From Streptomyces werraensis (GTDB taxonomy: Bacteria > Actinomycetota > Actinomycetes > Streptomycetales > Streptomycetaceae): a stretch of 64,000 bases of DNA. Location of the stretch: contig BNBX01000009.1 in NCBI GenBank assembly GCA_014656175.1, forward strand, positions 124,001 to 188,000. Direction: 5' to 3'. Each line of letters starts with the position of its first letter. Within the stretch, counting starts at the first letter, position 1. Shown here piece after piece: positions 41,138-50,661 of this stretch. The position numbers and the translations under genes were made by a program. Under the pieces are notes generated by a model. It was not told where the DNA came from. It saw only the letters and a list, made by a program, of their open reading frames with translations, and did not search any database.

Positions 41138-42913
41138 TCACGCACCTCGCGCCCGTCCCACCGGCGGCTTCACCCGCGCGACCCTCCGCGCCACCCCCGG
41201 CAGCCACCGCGCCAGCGCGTACGCGGCCCGCGCCTCCGGAGTGACCGGCACGACCGCCTCGTCGCGCACCACCGCCCGCAGCACCGCGGCGGCGACCTTC
41301 TCCGGCGGGTAGTTCCGCAGCCCGTACAGACGCGCCGCCTTCCGCCGCCTGCGCCGCTCCTCCGCCGCGTCCGTGCCCGCGAAGCGCGCGGTGGACGTGA
41401 TGTTCGTGGTGACGAACCCCGGGCACACCGCCGTCACACCGATCCCCCGCTCCGCCAGTTCGGCCCGCAGGGACTCGCTGAGCATCAGCACCGCCGCCTT
41501 CGACGCCCCGTAGGCGGGCAGCGCCCGCGACGGCTGGAACGCGGCGGCGGACGCGACGTTGACGATGTGGCCGCCCTGCCCGCGCTCCGCCATCCGCCGC
41601 CCGAAGTGCAGACAGCCGTGGATCACGCCCCACAGGTTGACGTCGAGGACCCGCTTCCAGTCCTCCGTCGTGGTGTCGAGGAAGGCGCCGCCCAGGCCGA
41701 CGCCCGCGTTGTTCACCAGTACGTCCACCACCCCGTGCGCGGCGGTCACCCGCTCGGCGAGCTTCTCCACGGCCCGCTCGTCGGCCACGTCCGCCGTCTC
41801 CGCCCAGGCGTCCGTCGCGCCCCGCGCCCGCGCCTCGCCGGCGGTGCGAAGCGCCGCGCCGGTGTCCCGGTCGACCGCCACCACCCGCGCGCCGGCCTCA
41901 GCGAACGCCAGCGCGGTGGCCCGTCCGATGCCGCTTCCCGCGCCCGTCACCAGCACCAGCCGTCCGCCGAACCGGTCGGCGTACCGGCCCCGGGCCCGGT
42001 CCTCGGGCCGCCCGTCCTCCACGGACGTCACGAAGTCGGCGATCCAGGTGGCCAGCTGGTCGGGTCTGCTACGTGGTACCCAGTGGCCCGACGACAGGGT
42101 GCGCCGGACCAGCCGGGGCGCCCACTGCTCCAGGCCGTCGTGGAGCCGCGGCGAGAGGAACCGGTCCCCCAGCGGTGTGACGAGCTGCACGGGCACGTGC
42201 GCGTAGGCGTCGGGGCGCGGGTCGCCCAGCCTCGGCCGTACGTTGTCCCGGTAGAGCCAGGCACCGTGCGCCGCGTCCGACGGCAGGGACGCCGTCGGGT
42301 AGCCGTCACCGGGCACCCGCTCCATGCGCTCCAGCATCCGCGGCCAGCGCCGCCCGAGCGGCCCGCGCCAGGCCAGCTCGGGCAGCACGGGCGTGTGCAG
42401 CGCGTACACGTACCAGGACCTCAGGCCCTGGCCCAGCAGATGCCCCGCCCGGCGTGGGGTCGGGCGGGACACCCGGCTCTTGATCCAGTGCCCGAAGTGG
42501 TCCAGCGAAGGGCCGGAGACCGAGGTGAAGGACAGGATCCGCTCCCGCGCACGCGGCACCGTGACGAACTCCCACCCCTGCACGGAGCCCCAGTCGTGCC
42601 CCACCAGGTGCACCGGCCGGTGCGGACTGACCGCGTCCGCCACGGCCAGGAAGTCGTCCGTCAGCTTCTCCAGCGTGAACCCGCCGCGCAGCGGACGCGG
42701 CGCGGTGGACCAGCCGTGCCCCCGGACGTCGTAGGCCACCACGTGGAACCGCTCGGCGAGGCGCGGCGCGACCCGCGACCACACCTCCTTGCTGTCCGGG
42801 TAGCCGTGCACCAGGACGACCGCAGGCCGCTCCGGGTCGCCCAGCTCGGCCACGCTCAGTTCGACCCCGCCCGTCCGCACCCACCGCTGCCGCGCACCCT
42901 CGAGTCCCGTCAC
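41138..42913 (-). CDS. EphD-like fusion of alpha/beta hydrolase and short-chain dehydrogenase
   Basis: The product has about 591 residues. Residues about 15-290 form an alpha/beta hydrolase of the epoxide hydrolase type (VVLVHGYPDSKEVW oxyanion region, nucleophile elbow GHDWGS). Residues about 310-590 form a short-chain dehydrogenase with the NAD(P) motif TGAGSGIG, NNAG, and the catalytic YxxxK in YGASK. The order and length match EphD of Mycobacterium tuberculosis (592 residues, from memory). I chose the GTG at 42913 (VTGLEGARQRW) because the next start upstream is a TTG. It could open an epoxide and oxidise the diol, as inference. Confidence 0.88.
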   Translation of the reverse strand: MTGLEGARQRWVRTGGVELSVAELGDPERPAVVLVHGYPDSKEVWSRVAPRLAERFHVVAYDVRGHGWSTAPRPLRGGFTLEKLTDDFLAVADAVSPHRPVHLVGHDWGSVQGWEFVTVPRARERILSFTSVSGPSLDHFGHWIKSRVSRPTPRRAGHLLGQGLRSWYVYALHTPVLPELAWRGPLGRRWPRMLERMERVPGDGYPTASLPSDAAHGAWLYRDNVRPRLGDPRPDAYAHVPVQLVTPLGDRFLSPRLHDGLEQWAPRLVRRTLSSGHWVPRSRPDQLATWIADFVTSVEDGRPEDRARGRYADRFGGRLVLVTGAGSGIGRATALAFAEAGARVVAVDRDTGAALRTAGEARARGATDAWAETADVADERAVEKLAERVTAAHGVVDVLVNNAGVGLGGAFLDTTTEDWKRVLDVNLWGVIHGCLHFGRRMAERGQGGHIVNVASAAAFQPSRALPAYGASKAAVLMLSESLRAELAERGIGVTAVCPGFVTTNITSTARFAGTDAAEERRRRRKAARLYGLRNYPPEKVAAAVLRAVVRDEAVVPVTPEARAAYALARWLPGVARRVARVKPPVGRARGA

Positions 42914-43072
42914 AGCGGCGAATCTCGCAGCTGTGAGACAAGCCGTCAACAGTGCGCCCCGAGGTGTGCATAACTCTCAGGCAGGGCGTCCCCTACGGGC
43001 GCGTACGACTCCAGACGGACGCCAAGACGGCCCCGCGGTCTGACGACCGCAGTGGTACGGGTCACTACCTTC

Positions 43073-44050
43073 ATGGATGTGACTGTGATCGCGACCGAAA
43101 GCCTGAGCAAGCGGTTCCCCCGGGTGACCGCGCTTGACCGGCTCTCCGTGGACGTCGGACCCGGTGTGACCGGGCTCGTCGGAGCCAACGGGGCCGGCAA
43201 GTCCACGTTGATCAAGATCCTGCTGGGTCTGTCCCCCGCCACGGAGGGCCGCGCCGAAGTGCTCGGACTCGACGTCGCCACCGAGGGGGCCGCCATCCGG
43301 GAACGGGTGGGCTACATGCCCGAGCACGACTGCCTCCCCCCGGACGTCTCGGCGACCGAGTTCGTCGTCCACATGGCGCGCATGTCCGGCCTGCCGGCCA
43401 CCGCCGCCCGGGAGCGCACCGCGGACACCCTGCGCCATGTCGGCCTCTACGAGGAGCGCTACCGCCCCATCGGCGGCTACTCCACCGGCATGAAGCAGCG
43501 GGTGAAGCTGGCACAGGCGCTGGTGCACGATCCGCAGCTGGTCTTCCTGGACGAGCCCACCAACGGCCTCGACCCGGTCGGCCGCGACGAGATGCTCGGC
43601 CTCATCCGCCGCATCCACACGGACTTCGGCATCTCGGTCCTGGTCACCTCCCACCTGCTGGGCGAGCTGGAGCGCACCTGCGACCACGTCGTCGTCGTGG
43701 ACGGCGGCAAGCTGCTGCGCTCCTCCTCCACCCGGGACTTCACGCAGACCACCACGACCCTCGCGATCGAGGTCACCGACACCGACGAGCACCCCGACGG
43801 CACCCGCGCGGTGCGCGAGGCGCTCCACGCGCGCGGAGTGACCGTCCAGGACGGGAGCGGCCTGCCGGGCGCCGGGCACATCCTGCTGCTCACCGCGCAG
43901 GGCGAGGACACCTTCGACCTGGTCCGGGACGTGATCGCCGACCTCGGACTCGGACTGGTGCGCATGGAACAGCGGCGGCACCAGATCGCCGAGGTCTTCA
44001 CCAACGACACCGACGCACAGCGGAAGGAGGCGGTCGGTCATGGCGGCTGA
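43073..44050 (+). CDS. ABC transporter ATP-binding protein
   Basis: The product has 325 residues, with Walker A GANGAGKST (about residues 39-47), signature YSTGMKQR, and Walker B VFLDEPTNGLDP. The C-terminal 100 residues form the regulatory extension common in drug and bacitracin-type exporters. I use the ATG at 43073 (MDVTVIATESLSKRF). A GTG 21 bases upstream is possible, and no ribosome binding site is evident, so the transcript may be leaderless. It overlaps the following permease gene by 11 bases. Confidence 0.9.
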   Translation: MDVTVIATESLSKRFPRVTALDRLSVDVGPGVTGLVGANGAGKSTLIKILLGLSPATEGRAEVLGLDVATEGAAIRERVGYMPEHDCLPPDVSATEFVVHMARMSGLPATAARERTADTLRHVGLYEERYRPIGGYSTGMKQRVKLAQALVHDPQLVFLDEPTNGLDPVGRDEMLGLIRRIHTDFGISVLVTSHLLGELERTCDHVVVVDGGKLLRSSSTRDFTQTTTTLAIEVTDTDEHPDGTRAVREALHARGVTVQDGSGLPGAGHILLLTAQGEDTFDLVRDVIADLGLGLVRMEQRRHQIAEVFTNDTDAQRKEAVGHGG

Positions 44051-44947
44051 GCAGTCCCTGCAGGCAACCACCCCGTCGGGTGACACCCGTATCCACAACA
44101 TCGGCTACCGCTCCTACGACGGCCCCCGTCTGGGCCGCTCGTACGCCAGGATGTCGCTGTACTCGCAGTCCCTGCGCGGCGCCTACGGCCTCGGCCGCTC
44201 GGCCAAGTCCAAGGTGCTGCCGATGCTGCTGTTCGTCGTGATGTGCGTGCCGGCCGCCATCATGGTCGCCGTCGCCGTCGCCACCAAGGCGAAGGAACTG
44301 CCGCTCGACTACACCCGCTACGCGATCGTCATGCAGGCCGTCATCAGCCTGTACGTCGCCTCGCAGGCACCCCAGTCGGTCTCCCGTGACCTGCGCTTCA
44401 AGACGGTGCCGCTGTACTTCTCGCGGCCCATCGAGACCGCCGACTACGTCCGCGCCAAGTACGCCGCGCTGGCCTCCGCCCTGTTCGTCCTGACCGCGGC
44501 GCCGCTGCTGGTGCTGTACGTCGGGGCGCTCCTGGCCAAGCTCGACTTCACCGACCAGACCAAGGGATTCGCACAGGGACTGGTGTCCGTGGCCCTGCTC
44601 TCACTGCTGTTCGCCGGCATCGGCCTCGTCATCGCGTCGGTCACGCCGCGCCGCGGCTTCGGCATCGCCGCCGTGATCGCCGTGCTGACCATCTCCTACG
44701 GCGCCGTCTCCACCCTCCAGGCCATCGCCGACGTCCAGGGCAGCGGTGACGCGGGCATCCTGATCGGCCTGTTCTCGCCGATCACCCTCATCGACGGGGT
44801 GCAGTCCGCCTACCTGGGCGCGAGCTCCGCCTTCCCCGGCGGGGTCGGCCCCGACCGGACCGAGGGCCTCCTCTTCGTCCTGGTCACCCTCGGCCTGATC
44901 GCCGGCTCCCACGCTCTCCTGATGCGCCGCTACAAGAAGGTGGGCCT

Positions 44948-44951
<4 letters not shown>
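44040..44951 (+). CDS. ABC-2 type permease
   Basis: The product has 303 residues. After a soluble N-terminus of about 60 residues there are about six helices (MLLFVVMCVPAAIMVAVAVA first; VALLSLLFAGIGLVIASV later). The YFSRPIETADYVRAKYAAL segment between helices is typical of ABC-2 permeases paired with the ATPase before it. The start lies inside the preceding ATPase gene and the stop overlaps the next start by four bases, so translation is coupled throughout. Confidence 0.87.
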
Positions 44952-45859
<908 letters not shown>

Positions 45860-45868
45860 GAGGCCCTG

Positions 45869-46588
45869 ATGTACGACCCCACAGTCGCCCGGCTCACCTA
45901 CCGGGCCCTGCTCGGCCGTCGCCGGGCCCTCATCCTGGGCGCGCTGCCCCTGCTGCTCGTCGTGATCTCCCTGGCGGTGCGCGCCCTCGCCGGCGCCGAC
46001 GACCAGACCGCCGCCGACGTCCTCGGCGGGCTCGCGCTCGCCACGATGGTGCCGATCATCGGCGTCATCGCGGGCACCGGCGCGATCGGCCCGGAGATCG
46101 ACGACGGCTCCGTGGTGTACCTGCTGTCCAAGCCGATCAAGCGGCCCACGATCATCTACACCAAGCTGATCGTCGCCGTCGCCGTCACCATGGTGTTCTC
46201 CGCGGTGCCGACGCTGATCGCCGGTTTCATCCTCAACGGCAACGGCCAGCAGGTCGCCGTCGCCTACACGGTGGCGGCCCTGGTCGCCTCCATCGCCTAC
46301 GCGGCGCTGTTCCTGCTGCTCGGCACGGTCTCGCGGCACGCGGTGGTCTTCGGCCTGGTGTACGCGCTGATCTGGGAGGCGCTGTTCGGCTCCCTGGTGC
46401 CCGGCGCGCGCACCCTGAGCGTCCAGCAGTGGTCCCTCGCCGTGGCGGAGAAGGTGGCGGGCGGTGAGCTGGTCACCTCGGACGTGGGCCTGACCACGGC
46501 GACGGTCGCGCTGGCCGCCGTCACGGTGCTGGCCACCTGGTACGCCGGCCAGAAGCTGCGCACGCTGACGCTCGCCGGTGAGGAGTGA
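45869..46588 (+). CDS. ABC-2 type permease (second of pair)
   Basis: The product has 239 residues with six helices (LILGALPLLLVVISLAVRAL first, then ATMVPIIGVIAGTGAIGPEI with a YLLSKPIKRP motif shared with the other permease). It is shorter than the first permease and begins closer to the membrane domain. It starts nine bases after the ATPase stop codon. A perfect 15-bp hairpin follows 22 bases after its stop codon. Confidence 0.87.
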   Translation: MYDPTVARLTYRALLGRRRALILGALPLLLVVISLAVRALAGADDQTAADVLGGLALATMVPIIGVIAGTGAIGPEIDDGSVVYLLSKPIKRPTIIYTKLIVAVAVTMVFSAVPTLIAGFILNGNGQQVAVAYTVAALVASIAYAALFLLLGTVSRHAVVFGLVYALIWEALFGSLVPGARTLSVQQWSLAVAEKVAGGELVTSDVGLTTATVALAAVTVLATWYAGQKLRTLTLAGEE

Positions 46589-46610
46589 GGGGCACACCTT
46601 CGCGCTACGC

Positions 46611-46646
46611 GAGGGCGGTGCCGCCGGTGTCGGCGGCACCGCCCTC
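46611..46646. terminator. Terminator of the double ABC operon
   Basis: A perfect 15-bp stem (46611-46625 with 46632-46646) with a six-base loop GGTGTC closes the four-gene operon. Confidence 0.9.
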
Positions 46647-46761
46647 CGTCATGTCCCGCGGTGATTTATTCGGTGGCGCCGGACGGGCCCGGCCGGGCAC
46701 AGTGAGGTGTCCCCGCCGCCGGGAACGTCCGGCGGCCGAGAGCCGGGAGAGGAGCGGGACC

Positions 46762-46824
46762 ATGCCCATGCACGGCAGTACGTTCCGTTCCCGTCGGGGC
46801 GGCCCGAGGCGGACTCCGGAGTAA
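46762..46824 (+). CDS. Possible 20-residue basic peptide
   Basis: ATG at 46762 to TAA at 46824 encodes MPMHGSTFRSRRGGPRRTPE, rich in arginine and glycine. AGGAGCG lies about eight bases upstream, a fair ribosome binding site. It lies alone in the 321-bp gap between the ABC operon terminator and tRNA-Ser. The only support is the ribosome binding site and a defined stop, so this is a weak call. Confidence 0.28.
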   Translation: MPMHGSTFRSRRGGPRRTPE

Positions 46825-46909
46825 TCCCTACTGCTCCGTCGAGTCCCCCCGAGGACCGCCCGGGGCGGCCGCTTCGAGCGCGCGCACACCGCGCGCGGGC
46901 CGCCCACCC

Positions 46910-46996
<87 letters not shown>

Positions 46997-47031
46997 GAAC
47001 GCCGTACGTGTGTCTCGCAGGGCGCCGGGCG

Positions 47032-47844
47032 TCAGCCCAGCAGGCGCTCCAGCACCACCGCGATGCCGTCGTCCTCGTTGGACGCCGTCACCTCGTCGGC
47101 GACCGCCCGCAGTTCGCGGTGGGCGTTGGCCATGGCGACGCCGTGGCCGGACCAGGCGAACATCGGGATGTCGTTGGGCATGTCGCCGAACGCGATCGTC
47201 TCCGCCGCCTTCACGCCGAGCCGGCGGGCGGCGAGCGACAGCCCGGTCGCCTTGGACAGCCCCAGCGGCAGCAGCTCCACGATGCCCTCGCCCGCCATGA
47301 CGACGGTGACGAAACCGCCCGCGGTGCGCTCGGCCGCCGCGGCCAGTTCGTCGGAGGACAGCTCCGGGTGCTGGATGTACAGCTTGTTCAGCGGGGCGGC
47401 CCACAGGTCGGAGGCGTCCGTGAACGGCGTCGCAGGCAGCGCGCCGATGACGTCGTAGCCCGGCCCGACCAGCACCTCGCCGTCGAGGCCGTCCCGGCTC
47501 GCCGCGAGGTGCAGCGGGCCGACCTCCGCCTCGATCTTGGCGAGGGCCACCCCGGCGAGCTGCCGGTCCAGCGTCACGGAGGTCAGCAGCCGTCCCGCGC
47601 CGGCGTCGTACACCTGGGCGCCCTGGCCGCAGACCGCGAGGCCCTGGTAGCCGAGGTCCTCGAGTATCGGACGGGTCCAGGGCACCGCGCGGCCGGTGAC
47701 GACGATGTGCGCGGCACCCGCCGCGGTGGCCGCGGCGAGCGCCTCACGGGTCCGTGCGGACACCGAGTGGTCGTCACGCAGCAGCGTGCCGTCCAGGTCG
47801 GTGGCGACGAGCCGGTACGGGAAGGAGGACGACGCGCCGCTCAC
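47032..47844 (-). CDS. HAD-superfamily (Cof-type) hydrolase coupled to serS
   Basis: The product has 270 residues. Motif I is VATDLDGTLLRDD, motif IV is GDMPNDIPM, and motif II is in HIVVTGRAVPW. It is clearly a paralogue of the gene at 37994. The GTG start (47844) overlaps the serS stop codon (GTGA at 47841-47844), so it is translated with serS. This points to a housekeeping role, perhaps phosphatase activity on a cofactor or misacylation by-product, but the substrate is unknown. Confidence 0.88.
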   Translation of the reverse strand: MSGASSSFPYRLVATDLDGTLLRDDHSVSARTREALAAATAAGAAHIVVTGRAVPWTRPILEDLGYQGLAVCGQGAQVYDAGAGRLLTSVTLDRQLAGVALAKIEAEVGPLHLAASRDGLDGEVLVGPGYDVIGALPATPFTDASDLWAAPLNKLYIQHPELSSDELAAAAERTAGGFVTVVMAGEGIVELLPLGLSKATGLSLAARRLGVKAAETIAFGDMPNDIPMFAWSGHGVAMANAHRELRAVADEVTASNEDDGIAVVLERLLG

Positions 47845-49118
47845 TTGGCGACCGGTTCCAGGATCTCCCGGCCGCCCAGGTAGGGACGCAGCACCTCGGG
47901 CACGCGGACCGACCCGTCGGGCTGCTGGTGGTTCTCCAGGATCGCCACGATGGTGCGCGGTACGGCGCACAGCGTGCCGTTCAGCGTGGCCAGCGGGCGC
48001 ACCTTCTTGTCCTCGCGCACCCGGATCTGCAGGCGGCGCGACTGGAACTCGGTGCAGTCCGAGGTCGAGGTCAGCTCGCGGTACTTGCCCTGGGTCGGGA
48101 TCCACGCCTCGCAGTCGTACTTACGGGCGGCCGAGGAGCCCAGGTCGCCCGAGGCGACGTCGATGACGCGGAACGGCAGCTCCAGCGAGGTCAGCCACTG
48201 CTTCTCCCACTCCAGCAGCCGGCGGTGCTCCTCCTGCGACTCCTCCGGGGTGACGTAGGAGAACATCTCCACCTTGTCGAACTGGTGGACGCGGAAGATG
48301 CCCCGGGTGTCCTTGCCGTGCGAGCCGGCCTCGCGGCGGAAGCAGGGCGAGAAGCCCGCGTAGCGCAGCGGCAGCTTGTCGGCCTCCAGGATCTCGTCCA
48401 TGTGGTAGGCGGCCAGGGCCACCTCGGACGTGCCGACCAGGTACAGGTCGTCCTTGTCCAGGTGGTAGACGTCCTGCGCGGCCTGGCCGAGGAAGCCGGT
48501 GCCCGCCATCGACTGGGGGCGCACCAGCGCCGGGGTCAGCATCGGCGTGAAGCCGGCGGCCGTGGCCTGCGCCATCGCGGCGTTCACCAGGGCCAGCTCG
48601 AGCAGCGCGCCGACACCGGTGAGGAAGTAGAAGCGGCTGCCGGAGACCTTGGCGCCGCGCTCGACGTCGATCGCGCCGAGGAGCTGGCCGAGCTCCAGGT
48701 GGTCCTTGGGCTCGAAGCCCTCGGCGGCGAAGTCGCGGATGGTGCCGTGCGTCTCGAGCGTGACGAAGTCCTCCTCGCCGCCGACGGGCACGTCGGGGTG
48801 GACGAGGTTGCTCAGCTTGAGCAGGAGCTCCTGGGTCTCGGTGTCGGCGGCGTCGCGCTCGGCGTCGGCCGCCTTGACATCGGCCTTGAGCTGCTCGGCC
48901 CTCTTGAGCAGCTCGGCCTTCTCGTCGCCGGTGGCCCGGCCGATGAGCTTGCCGAGCGACTTCTGCTCGGCGCGCAGCTCGTCGAAGCGGACGCCGGACG
49001 ACCTGCGCCGTTCGTCGGCAGACAGGAGGGCGTCGACGAGCGCGACGTCCTCTCCACGGGCGCGCTGCGAAGCGCGCACACGGTCGGGGTCCTCACGGAG
49101 CAGGCGAAGGTCAATCAC
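47841..49118 (-). CDS. serS: Seryl-tRNA synthetase
   Basis: The product has 425 residues, the standard length. The N-terminal coiled-coil arm (about 30-100, LRAEQKSLGKLIGRATGDEK) grips the variable arm of tRNA-Ser. Class II motif 2 lies in FRREAGSHGKDTRGIFRVHQF and motif 3 in GTLCAVPRTIVAILEN. The GTG at 49118 (VIDLRLLREDPDRVRAS) is the conserved start. The longer frame upstream crosses DnaA boxes and is not coding. It is followed by the coupled HAD gene, and its cognate tRNA-Ser gene is nearby. Confidence 0.97.
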   Translation of the reverse strand: MIDLRLLREDPDRVRASQRARGEDVALVDALLSADERRRSSGVRFDELRAEQKSLGKLIGRATGDEKAELLKRAEQLKADVKAADAERDAADTETQELLLKLSNLVHPDVPVGGEEDFVTLETHGTIRDFAAEGFEPKDHLELGQLLGAIDVERGAKVSGSRFYFLTGVGALLELALVNAAMAQATAAGFTPMLTPALVRPQSMAGTGFLGQAAQDVYHLDKDDLYLVGTSEVALAAYHMDEILEADKLPLRYAGFSPCFRREAGSHGKDTRGIFRVHQFDKVEMFSYVTPEESQEEHRRLLEWEKQWLTSLELPFRVIDVASGDLGSSAARKYDCEAWIPTQGKYRELTSTSDCTEFQSRRLQIRVREDKKVRPLATLNGTLCAVPRTIVAILENHQQPDGSVRVPEVLRPYLGGREILEPVAK

Positions 49119-49657
49119 GCCGTCCAGGCTACCGGTGCGGGATGACGGCTCACGACTCACTATTGCGGTGACGCGCTCCATGTCCCTTTGCTGAGGGAAT
49201 GTCCCCCTGTTCCTCAAGGTCAAGAAAAGGGGCGTGACCGCTTGAAAGAGTCGGTCGAACGGCTCAGGGTTGACCGGAAACCCTTGAGCCGAAAGGGACT
49301 TGGGGCCGCGCTGTCCACAGCTGTCCACACCGCGCGAAAAGTTATCCACAGGTTGTGGGGAAGATCTGTGGACGCCGGAATTGATCACTCCGAAACGCCT
49401 CGCCGACGACGGGCATTCGCGGCCCGAACCCGCTCCGCCGCCACTTTCGAGTGGAAAGGCCTCCCTCTAAAGGATTGATCCCTTCAAAAAGGTGGACGAA
49501 GGGTGAGGTGCGGCGCAATGAAAGCGATCATGGCCTGTAGGGCGATTTGTCGACCGAAGGCCGACTCGGTGTCGACTTGTCCCCAGGTCGAGAAGCGGCC
49601 CTGTGGATAACTTCTGTGGATAACGACAATCGGCTGGTAGGAACGGCGGCGGACCGG
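49119..49657. other. DnaA-box cluster between serS and pheA
   Basis: No gene fits these 539 bases. Five 9-mers match the DnaA-box consensus: CTGTCCACA at 49311-49319 and 49321-49329, TTATCCACA at 49342-49350, and TGTGGATAA at 49602-49610 and 49615-49623, these last two being reverse complements of TTATCCACA. TGTGGACGC at 49367-49375 is one mismatch away. The first three are packed within 40 bp and the last two within 22 bp. S. coelicolor has a described non-oriC cluster called D78 that affects replication timing; this may be its counterpart, recalled from memory. Confidence 0.7.
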
Positions 49658-50590
49658 TCAGAACCGGCCGTCCTGGCAGCGCGCCACCCAGTCCGCCGCC
49701 CCCACGAATTCCTCGTCCGACGTCCCCGGGAACGGCGGCCGCACCTCGCCCGGCTCCACGTCCGCCCTCGGGTACGAACCGAGATAGCGCACCTGGAGGC
49801 AGATGCGCTTCAGTCCCATCAGCGCCTCCGCCATCCTGCGGTCCGAGATGTGTCCCTCGGCGTCGATGCAGAAGCAGTAGTTGCCGATGCCGGCACCGGT
49901 CGGCCGCGACTGGAGCAGCATCAGGTTGATGCCCCGGGTGGCGAACTCGCCCAGCAGATCGCGCAGCCCGCCCGGGTGGTCGTCGCGCTGCCACAGCACC
50001 ACCGAGGTCTTGTCCGCGCCGGTCGGCGCCGCCGGACGCGCGGGCCGGCCCACCAGCACGAACCGGGTCTGGGCGTTCTCCGCGTCGTGAATGCCCCTCT
50101 CCAGCGCCTCCAGCCCGTACCGGGCCGCCGCGAACTCACCGGCGAAGGCCGCGTCGTACCGGCCCTCCTGGACCAGTCGCGCGCCGTCCGCGTTCGAGGC
50201 GGCCGACTCCCAGAGCGCGTCGGGCAGGTGGGTGCGCAGCCAGTTGCGCACCTGCGGCTGCGCTGCCGGGTGGGCGGTCACCGTCTTGATGTCCGACAGC
50301 TTGGTGCCCGGGCGGACCAGCAGCGCGAAGGTGATCGACAGCAGCACCTCGCGGTAGATCATCAGCGGAGTGCCCGCGACCAGCTCGTCGAGGGTGGTGG
50401 TGATCCCGCCCTCCACCGAGTTCTCGATGGGGACGAAGGCGGCCTCGGCCTCGCCGGCGCGCACCGCGTCGAGCGCGGACTGCACGGACACGTACGGGAC
50501 CAGCTCACGCGTGGCCGACTCGGGAAGCGTGCGCAGAGCGACTTCGGTGAAGGTGCCCTCTGGGCCGAGATACGCATAGCTCGCTGGCAT
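49658..50590 (-). CDS. pheA: Prephenate dehydratase
   Basis: The product has 310 residues. The catalytic prephenate dehydratase domain covers about residues 3-180 (YAYLGPEGTFTE, then VPIENSVEGGITTTLDEL, then NAQTRFVLVGRP). The ACT regulatory domain follows, with LLQSRPTGAGIGNYCFCIDAEGH where phenylalanine binds. It makes phenylpyruvate from prephenate in phenylalanine synthesis and is feedback-inhibited. The ATG at 50590 is the natural start. It lies next to the DnaA-box cluster and on the same strand as serS. Confidence 0.95.
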   Translation of the reverse strand: MPASYAYLGPEGTFTEVALRTLPESATRELVPYVSVQSALDAVRAGEAEAAFVPIENSVEGGITTTLDELVAGTPLMIYREVLLSITFALLVRPGTKLSDIKTVTAHPAAQPQVRNWLRTHLPDALWESAASNADGARLVQEGRYDAAFAGEFAAARYGLEALERGIHDAENAQTRFVLVGRPARPAAPTGADKTSVVLWQRDDHPGGLRDLLGEFATRGINLMLLQSRPTGAGIGNYCFCIDAEGHISDRRMAEALMGLKRICLQVRYLGSYPRADVEPGEVRPPFPGTSDEEFVGAADWVARCQDGRF

Positions 50591-50661
50591 GACCTCACCC
50601 TAATGGGCCCATGCCGGCAGCCCCTCCCGAGAGAGCTCCGGAGGGTGACTCCGGGCGGTTC

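Noticed and set aside
39929..42973. A 1014-codon plus-strand frame opposite kptA and the EphD-like gene
   Set aside because: Antisense to recognisable genes and without a domain or ribosome binding site.
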